A stretch of 15,145 bases of DNA, from assembly GCA_947383835.1 (NCBI GenBank), contig CANDEV010000030.1:1-15145 (forward strand), in the 5' to 3' direction. A program made the translations under genes and the position numbers. Shown in pieces: positions 1 to 7,703 of this stretch; positions within the stretch are counted from its first letter, which is position 1, and the number at the start of each line of letters is the position of its first letter. Below the pieces are notes generated by a model. It was not told the origin of the DNA, did not search any database, and saw nothing but the letters and a program-made list of their open reading frames with translations. This stretch comes from an uncultured Clostridia bacterium. GTDB taxonomy: Bacteria > Bacillota > Clostridia > Oscillospirales > Ruminococcaceae.

Positions 1-50
<50 letters not shown>

Positions 51-75
51 GATAACTGCGCCATTTTTTATATAG

Positions 76-132
76 AATAAAGCGTCCCAAAGCTTTGGAA
101 TTTTTTCCATGGCTTTGGGACGCTTTATTTTT
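76..132 (+). terminator. Rho-independent terminator or leader hairpin upstream of the LRR gene
   Basis: A perfect 18-bp inverted repeat (76-93 with 112-129, core GCGTCCCAAAGC / GCTTTGGGACGC) encloses an 18-nt loop and is followed by TTTT to 132. It probably ends transcription of a gene left of the window. The stem is A/T-rich at its base on both sides, so it could act on either strand. It lies only 30 bp before the LRR gene's start codon, leaving no obvious room for a separate promoter between hairpin and ribosome site. It may therefore also be part of that gene's 5' leader. Confidence 0.85.
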
Positions 133-159
133 GCGTTAAAATTATTTTGGAGGTCTACC

Positions 160-1962
160 ATGTTTAAAAAAATTATTTCTGTTCTTGCTTCGGCGGCAAT
201 GCTGCTGACGGTATTTGACATTTCGGCGGCGGTTTTTGCGGAGCCTGCCGAGACGAAAACAGGCTCTTGCGGCGATAATGTTACATTCACTTTGACAGAT
301 ACCAATGGCGATGGGCATTACGACAAGCTTGTAATAAGCGGCAGCGGGGATATGACGGATTATAACGACAATAGCAGCAACAGCAGACCGTACCTGGCGG
401 AAAAACACAACGCAAGCAACACTGTATACGGCAATGATATTATTACGGATATTATTGTGGAAGAGGGCGTTACTTCCGTCGGCGATTATGCGTTTTATTT
501 TTTTGAAAATGTTGAAAGAGTCAATTTGCCATCAACTCTTAAAGATATAGGAAACAGAAGCTTTGCGGGGAATACTAAATTAAAAAATGTGCAATTGCCG
601 GAAAATCTGGAGACAATCGGAGAGTATGTATTTGCATATTGTGACGTTCTTGAAACAGTAAAAATTCCGAACGGCGTTAAGACGATCGCCGCAGGGGCGT
701 TCTCGCTTAATTATAAATTAAAGTCTGTCGAGCTGCCTCGTGGCATTGAAACGATTGGCAATTACGCGTTCAGCAACTGCGAATTGCTTGCTTCAATTGA
801 TTTTCCTGATACCTTAACTTCCATAGGAGGACACGCATTTGAGAGGTGTATATCGCTTACCGCTTTGGATATACCCAATTCCGTAACTTCTATAGGCGCG
901 TATGCATTTGATCAATGTCGTTCGCTTTCATATGTAAAGTTGCCGGATAATCTAACGGTTCTTCCGTCAGGCGCATTTAGGCAATGTACATCACTTGAAA
1001 CGGTGTCTCTGCCTGCGTCGATAATTCAGGTGGGCGGCGCGCCGGGATCAATCACCACAGGTCCTTTTGATGGAAGCGCCATTAAAATACTTATACTACC
1101 AAGTTCAGTAACAGCAATCACCAATAACCCATGGTCATATGTAGGAGGCGGCAATCTTGAAACGGTGATATACCCAGAACATCTTGATATAAGAACGCAG
1201 GACAGTCAAAAATTCACACATATAAAATACGCCGAAACCGATGACGGCATTGAAATAACCGAGATAATTCTTCCAAGCGGTAAGACCGAAGTTTCTTTCC
1301 CTATGGAAGTGAACAGCAAGCCCGTGATAACGGTCGGCGAAGAATACCGCCAATACGTTTCCCAAACAGGTCACACCCACGTAAACGAAAGCGAAGCAAA
1401 CTGTACGCAAAAGGCGGTGTGCAAGCTCTGCGGCGAATACGGCGACTTCGGAGCTCACACGGGCGGCTCGGCGACCTGCACCGAAAAAGCGGTATGCGAT
1501 ATTTGCGGCGCGGAGTACGGCGAGACTAACCCCGATGATCATAATTTTGAGGACGGCGCGTGTACCCGCTGCGGCGCGGCAGACCCGAATTATTCACAGC
1601 CGACCGAAACAGAGCCGACAACCGCTGAGCCAACGGACACGACCACGGCAGACACAGAGCCGACAGAGACAAGTCCTGCAAGCACTGCGCCTACAGGAAC
1701 TTCTCCCTCGATACCCTCACGCCCCTCTTATCCAAGCAGTCCCGTAACAACGGCTGCGGAGACGACCGTAACAACTGTAACAACAACGACAACGATAGCC
1801 GAAGAGATCATTTATGACGAACAGCCCGACGAGGACGTGTCTGTAGGTGCGTTAGCCTATGCAGACAACAGCGATATTCCCGAAAAATCAAAGGGACTGA
1901 TCGCGTTCGCCGCAGCGGTTTTAGTTGCTGCTGTGCTGACAATAAAAAAGCGATTTTTCTAA
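160..1962 (+). CDS. BspA-like leucine-rich-repeat surface protein with C-terminal membrane anchor
   Basis: This is a secreted protein of 600 residues. The ATG at 160 is chosen because GGAGG lies about 7 bases upstream and it begins a signal peptide (MFKKII, hydrophobic stretch, probable cleavage after AVFA near residue 27). The in-frame ATG at 109 lies in the terminator loop and is unlikely. Residues about 104-287 hold eight 23-residue LRR_5 units (pattern VTSIGAYAFxxCxSLxxVxLPxx), plus a degenerate ninth. Residues about 405-475 carry His/Cys-rich modules with repeated CTxKAVCxxCG, ending in a CTRCG. Residues 480-547 are a Thr/Pro/Ser-rich stalk. A hydrophobic segment (about 579-594) is followed by KKRFF. 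No LPXTG motif is seen, so anchoring is probably by the membrane segment. BspA-like proteins are usually linked to adhesion to host or substrate; the ligand cannot be told from sequence. Confidence 0.88.
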   Translation: MFKKIISVLASAAMLLTVFDISAAVFAEPAETKTGSCGDNVTFTLTDTNGDGHYDKLVISGSGDMTDYNDNSSNSRPYLAEKHNASNTVYGNDIITDIIVEEGVTSVGDYAFYFFENVERVNLPSTLKDIGNRSFAGNTKLKNVQLPENLETIGEYVFAYCDVLETVKIPNGVKTIAAGAFSLNYKLKSVELPRGIETIGNYAFSNCELLASIDFPDTLTSIGGHAFERCISLTALDIPNSVTSIGAYAFDQCRSLSYVKLPDNLTVLPSGAFRQCTSLETVSLPASIIQVGGAPGSITTGPFDGSAIKILILPSSVTAITNNPWSYVGGGNLETVIYPEHLDIRTQDSQKFTHIKYAETDDGIEITEIILPSGKTEVSFPMEVNSKPVITVGEEYRQYVSQTGHTHVNESEANCTQKAVCKLCGEYGDFGAHTGGSATCTEKAVCDICGAEYGETNPDDHNFEDGACTRCGAADPNYSQPTETEPTTAEPTDTTTADTEPTETSPASTAPTGTSPSIPSRPSYPSSPVTTAAETTVTTVTTTTTIAEEIIYDEQPDEDVSVGALAYADNSDIPEKSKGLIAFAAAVLVAAVLTIKKRFF

Positions 1963-1978
1963 ATGCCGTAAAAAATAT

Positions 1979-2014
1979 AAAGTCCTCCGAGCTTCAAAGG
2001 TTCGGAGGACTTTT
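1979..2014. terminator. Bidirectional terminator between convergent genes
   Basis: AAAGTCCTCCGA (1979-1990) pairs with TCGGAGGACTTT (2002-2013) around an 11-nt loop. TTTT ends the plus-strand side, and an A-rich run (about 1970-1978) supplies the U-tract for the minus strand. It sits 16 bases after the LRR stop codon and just beyond the stop of the minus-strand lyase gene, so it can serve both. Confidence 0.9.
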
Positions 2015-2019
2015 CAATT

Positions 2020-3318
2020 TTAAAACAATTTCAAGCAGTGCTTGTCAAACATTTCCTGCAAAGCAACAAGTATTCCCATTCTGCCTGTGGGGTAGGTAAG
2101 TCCACCCTGCACAAACGCCGCGAAAGGCTCACGGAGAGGCGCGTCCGCTGAAAGCTCTATGGACGAACCCATATTGAACGCCCCTGCCGCCATGATTATT
2201 TTTGAGTCATAACCCGGCATATCCCAGGGTTCGGGTGCAACAAAGCTGTCCACAGGCGAACCCTTTTGTATACCCTGACAGAACGCGATGAGGTTTTCCG
2301 AATTTTTCATCAGCACAGCGGTGATGATGTCTCCCCTCTTGTCTTCCTTTTTGGGGTAACACTCAAAGCCCAGCAGGGTCATTATTTCCCTTGTGAAAGC
2401 CGCGGTTTTAAGGGCGTTTGCGGTAACCTCGGGAGCAAAATAAAGTCCCTGATACATCAGCTTGTTCTGATTAAGGCTGCAGCCTACCTCCTTGCCCATG
2501 CCAACGCAGGTAAGACGGTACGCGCACTGCTCAACAAGCTTTTTGCTGCCCGCGATATAGCCTCCGGTTTCGGCAATTCCCGCACCGGGATTTTTTATCA
2601 GCGAACCGATTATCAAGTCCGCGCCTGACTGTATGGGTTCTTTGGTTTCCACAAATTCACCGTAACAGTTGTCAACCATTACCACAATGTTGGGATTTGC
2701 ACTTTTAGCCGCCTTGACGATCTCCGCAATTCCTGCATTTGTAAGGGTCGGACGGAGGGAATATCCTCTGGAACGCTGTATGTATGCCACCTTTGCGTCC
2801 TTGACCTTTTTGAAAATTTCCGCAACGTCGGGCTTACCGTCGGGAAGAAGCTCCACCTGGTCGTACTGTACTCCGAAATCTTTCAGAGAGCCGTTTCCGC
2901 AGCCTCTTATGCCGATCACTTCCTGCAAGGTATCGTAAGGAGTACCCGTCAGGCTCACAAGCTTGTCGCCTGCGCGGAGTATTCCGAAAAGAGCGCAGGT
3001 AAGTGCATGAGTGCCGCTTACAAATGTGTGGCGGACGAGAGCGTCCTCCGCTCCGAAAACCTCGGCGTAGACCTTGTCGAGAGTGTCCCGACCTATATCG
3101 TCATAGCCGTAGCCTGTTGTACCGTTCATACAGGCAGCGCTTACCTTATTATTTATAAACGCGGCGAGAACCTTTACTCCGTTTGCTTTTGCGGTTTTAT
3201 CTATCTCCGCAAAGTCCGCGGAGCAGCTTTCCTCCGCCTTGTCCGCAAGCTTTAAAATTCTCTCGTCTATCTCAAAGCCCTTTGTAACAATGGGCTTCGG
3301 GTCAAATATTTCTGCCAT
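2020..3318 (-). CDS. PLP-dependent methionine gamma-lyase family protein (YnbB / 'aluminum resistance' type)
   Basis: This protein has 432 residues and is a fold-type I PLP enzyme of the Met_gamma_lyase family, cytoplasmic by its lack of signal peptide. Visible motifs are the phosphate-binding loop SGTHA (about 101-105), VMVDNCYG with the PLP-ring aspartate D216, and GSLIKNPG with K242 as the expected Schiff-base lysine. Family members act on sulfur amino acids or related substrates and are often misnamed aluminium resistance proteins; the true substrate is uncertain. ATG at 3318 is preferred: AGGAG lies 10 bases upstream, while an in-frame TTG at 3327 would sit on top of that site. It is last in the minus-strand operon, 5 bp after the acetyltransferase stop. 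Confidence 0.88.
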   Translation of the reverse strand: MAEIFDPKPIVTKGFEIDERILKLADKAEESCSADFAEIDKTAKANGVKVLAAFINNKVSAACMNGTTGYGYDDIGRDTLDKVYAEVFGAEDALVRHTFVSGTHALTCALFGILRAGDKLVSLTGTPYDTLQEVIGIRGCGNGSLKDFGVQYDQVELLPDGKPDVAEIFKKVKDAKVAYIQRSRGYSLRPTLTNAGIAEIVKAAKSANPNIVVMVDNCYGEFVETKEPIQSGADLIIGSLIKNPGAGIAETGGYIAGSKKLVEQCAYRLTCVGMGKEVGCSLNQNKLMYQGLYFAPEVTANALKTAAFTREIMTLLGFECYPKKEDKRGDIITAVLMKNSENLIAFCQGIQKGSPVDSFVAPEPWDMPGYDSKIIMAAGAFNMGSSIELSADAPLREPFAAFVQGGLTYPTGRMGILVALQEMFDKHCLKLF

Positions 3319-3323
3319 AATTA

Positions 3324-4058
3324 TCAATCTCCTATCAGTTCATACAATATATCTTCAGCAACAGGCTCAAAGCCTATCGCTTCATAAAATGTTTTTCTGT
3401 GGTCGAGGGCGAAAAGGTGTACCGATTTCCCCTCGCTTTCAAATTTTTCCGCAAGGCAGTACAGAAGCCGCCGCGCGCTGCCCTTTCCCCTTGCAGCTTT
3501 CGCCGTTGCAATGTGGGAAATAAACACAAAGCCGTCCAAATCAAAATTTTTGGTAACGGTTGTTTCGCCGTAATAATAAAGCTCGGAAACGCCGTGTCTG
3601 ATACGGTGTGAGATATCCACGTACCAATCCTCGAAGCTGCCCATATTTTCAAAGCCCTCCGCAAGGATTTTATAGCAGTCCGACCCGCGGCTGTTTACGG
3701 TCACATTATTAAAAACAACGTCCGTTTTATTCGGTACTGCCTTGAACAGCGTTCTGCGGCACATTTTGTAACCGTCCGGCGGTAGTGACGTTCCGCCTGA
3801 TATTTCTATATTTACGGGCTTTGTCATTTTTATCAGCACCGTTATGTCGTCCATATTGACTTTGCCGTCTATTACCATTGACGAATTATAAATGTGTACC
3901 GTGCCGAAGCTGCCGTCTGAGCTTTCACAAGAATAAAACCTGCAAAAATCGTACCCTGCGCCGTAGGCTTTGTACGCCGCCATGATCTTTCTGCCGTAAT
4001 AGCTGTCTGTAAGACGTTCCGCAATTCCGTCGTAAATTTGTTTTATCACAGCGTACAC
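3324..4058 (-). CDS. GNAT-family N-acetyltransferase
   Basis: This protein has about 244 residues. The C-terminal third carries the GNAT fold signature: a beta strand, then HIATAKAARGKGSARRLL (about residues 181-198) with the RGKGSA acetyl-CoA pyrophosphate loop, and a terminal FYEAIGFEPV motif. The N-terminal 150 residues match no family I recognise and may set substrate choice. The likely reaction is acetyl transfer from acetyl-CoA to an amine; the acceptor is unknown. The start is a GTG at 4058, overlapping the upstream M42 gene by 13 bp. A second in-frame GTG at 4049 (overlapping the TGA stop) is also possible, and the ribosome site is weak for both, which suggests translational coupling. 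Confidence 0.8.
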   Translation of the reverse strand: MYAVIKQIYDGIAERLTDSYYGRKIMAAYKAYGAGYDFCRFYSCESSDGSFGTVHIYNSSMVIDGKVNMDDITVLIKMTKPVNIEISGGTSLPPDGYKMCRRTLFKAVPNKTDVVFNNVTVNSRGSDCYKILAEGFENMGSFEDWYVDISHRIRHGVSELYYYGETTVTKNFDLDGFVFISHIATAKAARGKGSARRLLYCLAEKFESEGKSVHLFALDHRKTFYEAIGFEPVAEDILYELIGD

Positions 4059-5068
4059 ATCTTTTCAAGCATTATTTCCGCAAGCCTTTTGCAGTCCTCC
4101 AAATCGGAAGCTTTCACCGTGCAGGAGGGCGAGTGCAGATAGCGGCAGGGCGCGGAGATCGCCATTGTGCGGACGCCGCCGCGGGAAATGTGTATCGCCC
4201 CGCTGTCGTTTCCGCCGGCAACCATGGTTTTGGTCTGCCAGCCTATGTTATGCTCCGAAGCGACGGTTTGGGAAAGTACGTACAATTCCCTGTCGTAAAT
4301 TGTGGAACGGTCCATATAGGACACCACCGCACCCTTTCCAAGCTCGCAGCAGCGTTTTTCTCCCGCCGCGAGGGGAATGTCCGCCGCCGTGGTCGCTTCA
4401 AGGACAAGTGCAAAATCGGGATCGACTGTGTACGCCGCGGTTTTAGAGCCGCGAAGTCCGACCTCTTCCTGCACCACAAAGGTGAACGTGCAGTCATACT
4501 CAAGCTCGGACTGTATCAATTCAATCATAACCGCGCAGCCAAAACGGTCGTCAATAGCCTTGCCCTTGACAAAACCGTCCCCGAAACGGAGAAATTCCGA
4601 GTCAAAATGTACTCTGTCTCCAAGGGAAACAAGCTTCTCTGCGGCGGCTTTGTCCTCCGCGCCAATATCCGCGTAAAGCGAAGAAAATTTCGGCGCGGTC
4701 TTTTTCTCATCGGCTGAAAGATTGTGCACTGCCTTTGCGCCGATAACGCCCACAATATCGCTGTCCCCTACGCGAACGGGTCTGCCTATGACTACTCTCG
4801 GGTCAACGCCGCCGACAGGTGAAACGGTGAGAGTCCCGTCGGACTTTACCGAGGTAACTATCATGCCAACCTCGTCCATGTGAGCTGAGACCATGACCTT
4901 ATTTTTTGCGGCTGACCTGCCTTTTTTATTTGCGATGATATTTCCCAAGGGGTCAACGGTGTAATCGCAATGCCCTTGAATTTCCGAAATAATAAAATCG
5001 CGGACTTTACCCTCGTCACCTGATGTACCGTTAATGAGGCAGAGTTTTTCAAGCAATTCTATATTCAT
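4046..5068 (-). CDS. M42 family metallopeptidase (second of tandem pair)
   Basis: This protein has 340 residues, the full family length. M42 enzymes are cytoplasmic, oligomeric di-metal aminopeptidases that trim peptides. Metal and catalytic residues are visible in order: H63 in SAHMDEVG, D173 in AIDDRFG, E201/E202 in VQEEVGLRG (E201 as general base, E202 as ligand), E224 in LEATTAAD where some members have Asp, and H312 in RYLHSPS. The ATG at 5068 overlaps the preceding gene's stop by 4 bp (ATGA) and has a strong AAAGGAGGCGGT ribosome site. It is about the same size as its upstream neighbour and similar throughout, so the pair arose by duplication or forms a mixed complex. The M42 family also contains misannotated 'endoglucanase' entries, for which nothing here gives support. 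Confidence 0.92.
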   Translation of the reverse strand: MNIELLEKLCLINGTSGDEGKVRDFIISEIQGHCDYTVDPLGNIIANKKGRSAAKNKVMVSAHMDEVGMIVTSVKSDGTLTVSPVGGVDPRVVIGRPVRVGDSDIVGVIGAKAVHNLSADEKKTAPKFSSLYADIGAEDKAAAEKLVSLGDRVHFDSEFLRFGDGFVKGKAIDDRFGCAVMIELIQSELEYDCTFTFVVQEEVGLRGSKTAAYTVDPDFALVLEATTAADIPLAAGEKRCCELGKGAVVSYMDRSTIYDRELYVLSQTVASEHNIGWQTKTMVAGGNDSGAIHISRGGVRTMAISAPCRYLHSPSCTVKASDLEDCKRLAEIMLEKMCTL

Positions 5069-6078
5069 ACCGCCGCCTCCTTTAAGTACGCCGCAATCAA
5101 CTGCGCCGTGTTTTCAACGTCCGAAAGAGAGATTACCTCCACAGGGGTGTGCATATACTTTAACGGGATAGACAGCGTTACCGCCTTTGCGCCGCTGTTG
5201 TTCACGGAAAATCTGTCGGCGTTCGTGCCTGTTTCCCCCGCCATTACCTCTATCTGATATGACAGATTATTTTTCTCGGCAATCGTTTTCATTTGCTCGG
5301 AAAGCTCCCTGTCAAGAATTGGGGAAAAGCCTATCATGCAGCCCTTGCCCATTTTTCCGCACTTTTCCTCCTTGTCGTCGGCGGTAAGAGCAAAGCTTAC
5401 GTCCACCGCGATCGCAATGTCGGGATCAATATCGAAAGCGGCGATTTTCGCGCCCCGCTCGCCAACCTCCTCCTGCGCGGAGAAAAGTACCGTTACTTCA
5501 CATTTCAAATCATTATTTTTAACAAGCTCCAGCGCGCGGAGAATTGCTCCAACGCCGCTTCTGTCGTCAAGAGACGCGCCTGTAATTTTGTCCCCCTGCA
5601 TTTTTTTGCAGTGCGCCGAAAAGACTATTTTATCGCCGAGAGAGACGACCTGCTCCGCCTGTGACTTGCTCATACCAATGTCAATGCAGATGTCCTCCAT
5701 TTCGGGGACGGTGCTCTCGTCCTTTTCAAGGTGCGGCGGCATTGAGCAGATAATTCCCGATACAGGCTTTTTGCCAAGAACTGTTACCTGCTGTGCAAAA
5801 AGCAGTCTGCGGTCGATCCCCCCGCAGCCCGAGACCTTTAGGAAACCGTCCTCGGTGATGTAGGTCACGACAAGACCTATACGGTCGATATGGGCGTCAA
5901 TTAAAATATGGGGCTTGCTGCCTTTAATGCCGAGGTGTCCGATAACGTTGTTATTTTTTATTTCGCAGTCGTCGGTGTACCGTTTGAGATAAGAAAGTGC
6001 AAGCTCCGCCGCTTCTTTCTCGTCGCCCGACACACCGTTACTGTCAGCTAAAGCTGTTATTATTTGTTCAATTTCCAT
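5065..6078 (-). CDS. M42 family metallopeptidase (first of tandem pair)
   Basis: This protein has 337 residues from the ATG at 6078, which has AAGGAAAG about 7 bases upstream. An in-frame extension to 6126 has no ribosome site and reads unlike the family. The metal/catalytic set is complete: H63 and D65 in DAHIDRIG, D171/D172 in SLDDRSG, E203/E204 in AQEEVGERG, D226 in AVDVSFA, and H310 in KYMHTPVE. Against its downstream paralogue it has HIDRIG instead of HMDEVG and the classical Asp at the fifth ligand site, so the two probably differ in peptide preference. It is first in a four-gene operon with the second M42, a GNAT and a PLP lyase, suggesting peptide or amino-acid turnover. Confidence 0.92.
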   Translation of the reverse strand: MEIEQIITALADSNGVSGDEKEAAELALSYLKRYTDDCEIKNNNVIGHLGIKGSKPHILIDAHIDRIGLVVTYITEDGFLKVSGCGGIDRRLLFAQQVTVLGKKPVSGIICSMPPHLEKDESTVPEMEDICIDIGMSKSQAEQVVSLGDKIVFSAHCKKMQGDKITGASLDDRSGVGAILRALELVKNNDLKCEVTVLFSAQEEVGERGAKIAAFDIDPDIAIAVDVSFALTADDKEEKCGKMGKGCMIGFSPILDRELSEQMKTIAEKNNLSYQIEVMAGETGTNADRFSVNNSGAKAVTLSIPLKYMHTPVEVISLSDVENTAQLIAAYLKEAAV

Positions 6079-6184
6079 AGTAAATCTTTCCTTATGATTT
6101 GCCCGCCACCTTGAGGGGCTTGACAAAGTTAATTTTTATTATTTTTAATATTGAGGGTGACTCTGCCTGAGGGGGGCTTCCCAG
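6079..6184. other. Intergenic spacer with two similar G-rich/C-rich segments
   Basis: This is a 106-bp gap between murD and the first M42 gene. It contains CCACCTTGAGGGGCTTG (about 6107-6123) and a similar TGCCTGAGGGGGGCTTC (about 6164-6180), separated by a very AT-rich stretch. I found no convincing promoter or terminator on the minus strand, so the M42 operon may be co-transcribed with murD. The two segments could be remnants of a short interspersed repeat. Confidence 0.35.
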
Positions 6185-7576
6185 CTAATTCATAGCATTT
6201 ACAATTCCCTTGTAATGCTTTCCTCTTTCCTCAAAATTTTTGTACATATCAAAGCTTGCGCTTGCGGGGGAAAGTGTGACAACGTCTCCCGTTTCCGCAT
6301 TTTTTCTTGCAGCTTCAACAGCCTCCTCCATGGTTTTCACCCTGATGATACGGAAGCTTTCCCCATTATATTTCGGATACGCCTTTACCGCCGCTTCTAT
6401 CTTATCGGCAGTTGCTCCCAAAAGAATGAGTACCTTTACCCTGCTGTTTATAGGTTCAGCCAAAAGGCTGTAATCAAGCTGCTTGTCGGAACCGCCCGCA
6501 ATGACGATAAGCCGTTTTTCAAAGGCGTTCAATCCTGCTATAACGCTTACGGGACTTGTTGCAATGCTGTCGTTGTAGTACTTAACGCCCTCGAACTCGC
6601 GGACAAATTCTATCCTATGCTCAACGCCGCCGAATTCTCTCGCAGTCTCCGCGATCGCCTTGTTCGGCACGTCGCCGTGAATAAGGGAAATTGCCGTGAG
6701 ATAATTCTCAACATTATGCATACCGGGAATCCTTATTTCGTCCTTGTGGACTATACGCTCCGTCACGCCCTTGTCTGTGAAGCAGAGCCAGCCGTCTCCG
6801 TCAAGGTAAGAACCTCGGTCGGGCTTGTTTTTTGTACTGAATTTGTAAAGACTGCCGCGGACGTACTCCGAAAGCTTATTCGTCTCATCGTTGTCCATAT
6901 TTAGCACTGTCCTTGAAAAAGCGTTCTGGTGCAGGATAAGATTTTTCTTTGCACCGATGTACTCCTCCATGGACTTGTGAACGTTCAAATGGTCAGGGTA
7001 AATATTTGTTATCGCCGCATTATCGGGGGATCTTCTCATACTGATAAGCTGAAAGCTTGAAAGCTCTACCACGGCAGCGTCATTTTCATTTATTTCCTCA
7101 ATTATCGGCAGCAATGCCCTGCCTATGTTTCCTCCCTTATGTACGGTCTTTCCGATTCTGGAAAGCATTTCGGAGGTTATGGTCGTAGTCGTCGTTTTGC
7201 CGTCCGTGCCTGTTATCGCATAGATTTTGCAGGGGCAAAGGTCAAAGAAAACCTCCATTTCCGAGGTAACGGTCACTCCCATGCTCTGCGCCTTTTGCAG
7301 TTCGGGAATGTTGTAGTACACTCCGGGCGCGCGGAAAACTATGTCGCTTTCAAAAATCGGGTCGAGATAATTTTCACCGAGTGAAAGCTTTGCTCCAAAC
7401 TGTTCAAATTCCTCCGCAAGGCTTTCTATATCCTGACGTGACTTTTTGTCGCAGACGGTAACGTCGATACCCTTTTTAAGAAAAAGACGTATCGTGTCGT
7501 TATTTGTAACGCCTGTGCCGATAAAGGCGACCTTTTTATTTTTTATATCCTCAAAGAACTTTTCCGCTTTTGTCAA
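6185..7576 (-). CDS. murD: UDP-N-acetylmuramoyl-L-alanine--D-glutamate ligase
   Basis: This protein has 463 residues and is a cytoplasmic Mur ligase adding D-glutamate to UDP-MurNAc-L-Ala with ATP. The Rossmann-like N-domain is followed by the P-loop GTDGKTT (123-129) and YPDHLNVH (193-200). Next come YIGAKKNL with K210 at the expected carbamylated lysine, GVEHRIEF (317-324), NDSIATSP (335-342, the MurD NDSxATxP motif) and LSPASASFDMYKNFEERG (435-452), which together point to MurD among the Mur ligases. The start is a TTG at 7576: in-frame TGA lies just upstream, and GGAG is 10 bases before it. A near-consensus promoter lies 40-68 bp upstream. A flippase gene diverges from the same region, fitting a shared cell-wall role. 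Confidence 0.95.
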   Translation of the reverse strand: MTKAEKFFEDIKNKKVAFIGTGVTNNDTIRLFLKKGIDVTVCDKKSRQDIESLAEEFEQFGAKLSLGENYLDPIFESDIVFRAPGVYYNIPELQKAQSMGVTVTSEMEVFFDLCPCKIYAITGTDGKTTTTTITSEMLSRIGKTVHKGGNIGRALLPIIEEINENDAAVVELSSFQLISMRRSPDNAAITNIYPDHLNVHKSMEEYIGAKKNLILHQNAFSRTVLNMDNDETNKLSEYVRGSLYKFSTKNKPDRGSYLDGDGWLCFTDKGVTERIVHKDEIRIPGMHNVENYLTAISLIHGDVPNKAIAETAREFGGVEHRIEFVREFEGVKYYNDSIATSPVSVIAGLNAFEKRLIVIAGGSDKQLDYSLLAEPINSRVKVLILLGATADKIEAAVKAYPKYNGESFRIIRVKTMEEAVEAARKNAETGDVVTLSPASASFDMYKNFEERGKHYKGIVNAMN

Positions 7577-7594
7577 AGTTGTTCATCTCCAAAT

Positions 7595-7631
7595 TAAAAA
7601 TTAGCATACAAATATATTATAGCTAATTTTT
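7595..7631. repeat. 10-bp inverted repeat around the murD -10 box
   Basis: AAAAATTAGC (7595-7604) and GCTAATTTTT (7622-7631) are perfect reverse complements separated by 17 bp. They flank the TATAAT of the murD promoter in the murD/flippase divergent region. It may be a regulator site or a chance AT-rich palindrome. Confidence 0.5.
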
Positions 7632-7644
7632 TTTAAAATAGCAA
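7616..7644 (-). promoter_or_regulatory. Sigma-A type promoter for murD
   Basis: On the minus strand TTGCTA (7644-7639), a 17-bp spacer and TATAAT (7621-7616) give a near-consensus promoter. Transcription would start near 7609, about 33 nt before the TTG start codon. The -10 box lies inside a 10-bp perfect inverted repeat (AAAAATTAGC at 7595-7604, GCTAATTTTT at 7622-7631), a possible operator. Confidence 0.7.
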
Positions 7645-7703
7645 TATAAGACATAGAAAATTCAGCATTTTCATAAATATAACTAAGAAATGAGGGATAA
7701 ACA

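Noticed and set aside
115..142. Promoter TTGGGA-N16-TAAAAT before the LRR gene
   Set aside because: The predicted start (about 149) would fall within the ribosome-binding site, and the -35 lies inside the terminator stem.
109..159. Upstream in-frame ATG for the LRR protein
   Set aside because: It lies in the terminator loop, has no ribosome site, and would place 17 extra residues before a clear signal peptide. The ATG at 160 has GGAGG.
4133..4717. 194-aa plus-strand ORF
   Set aside because: It lies fully antisense to the M42 gene, which has all catalytic motifs; the antisense product has no recognisable features.
6065..6184. Separate promoter for the M42 operon
   Set aside because: TTGTCA-like sequence on the minus strand has no -10 box at 16-18 bp.
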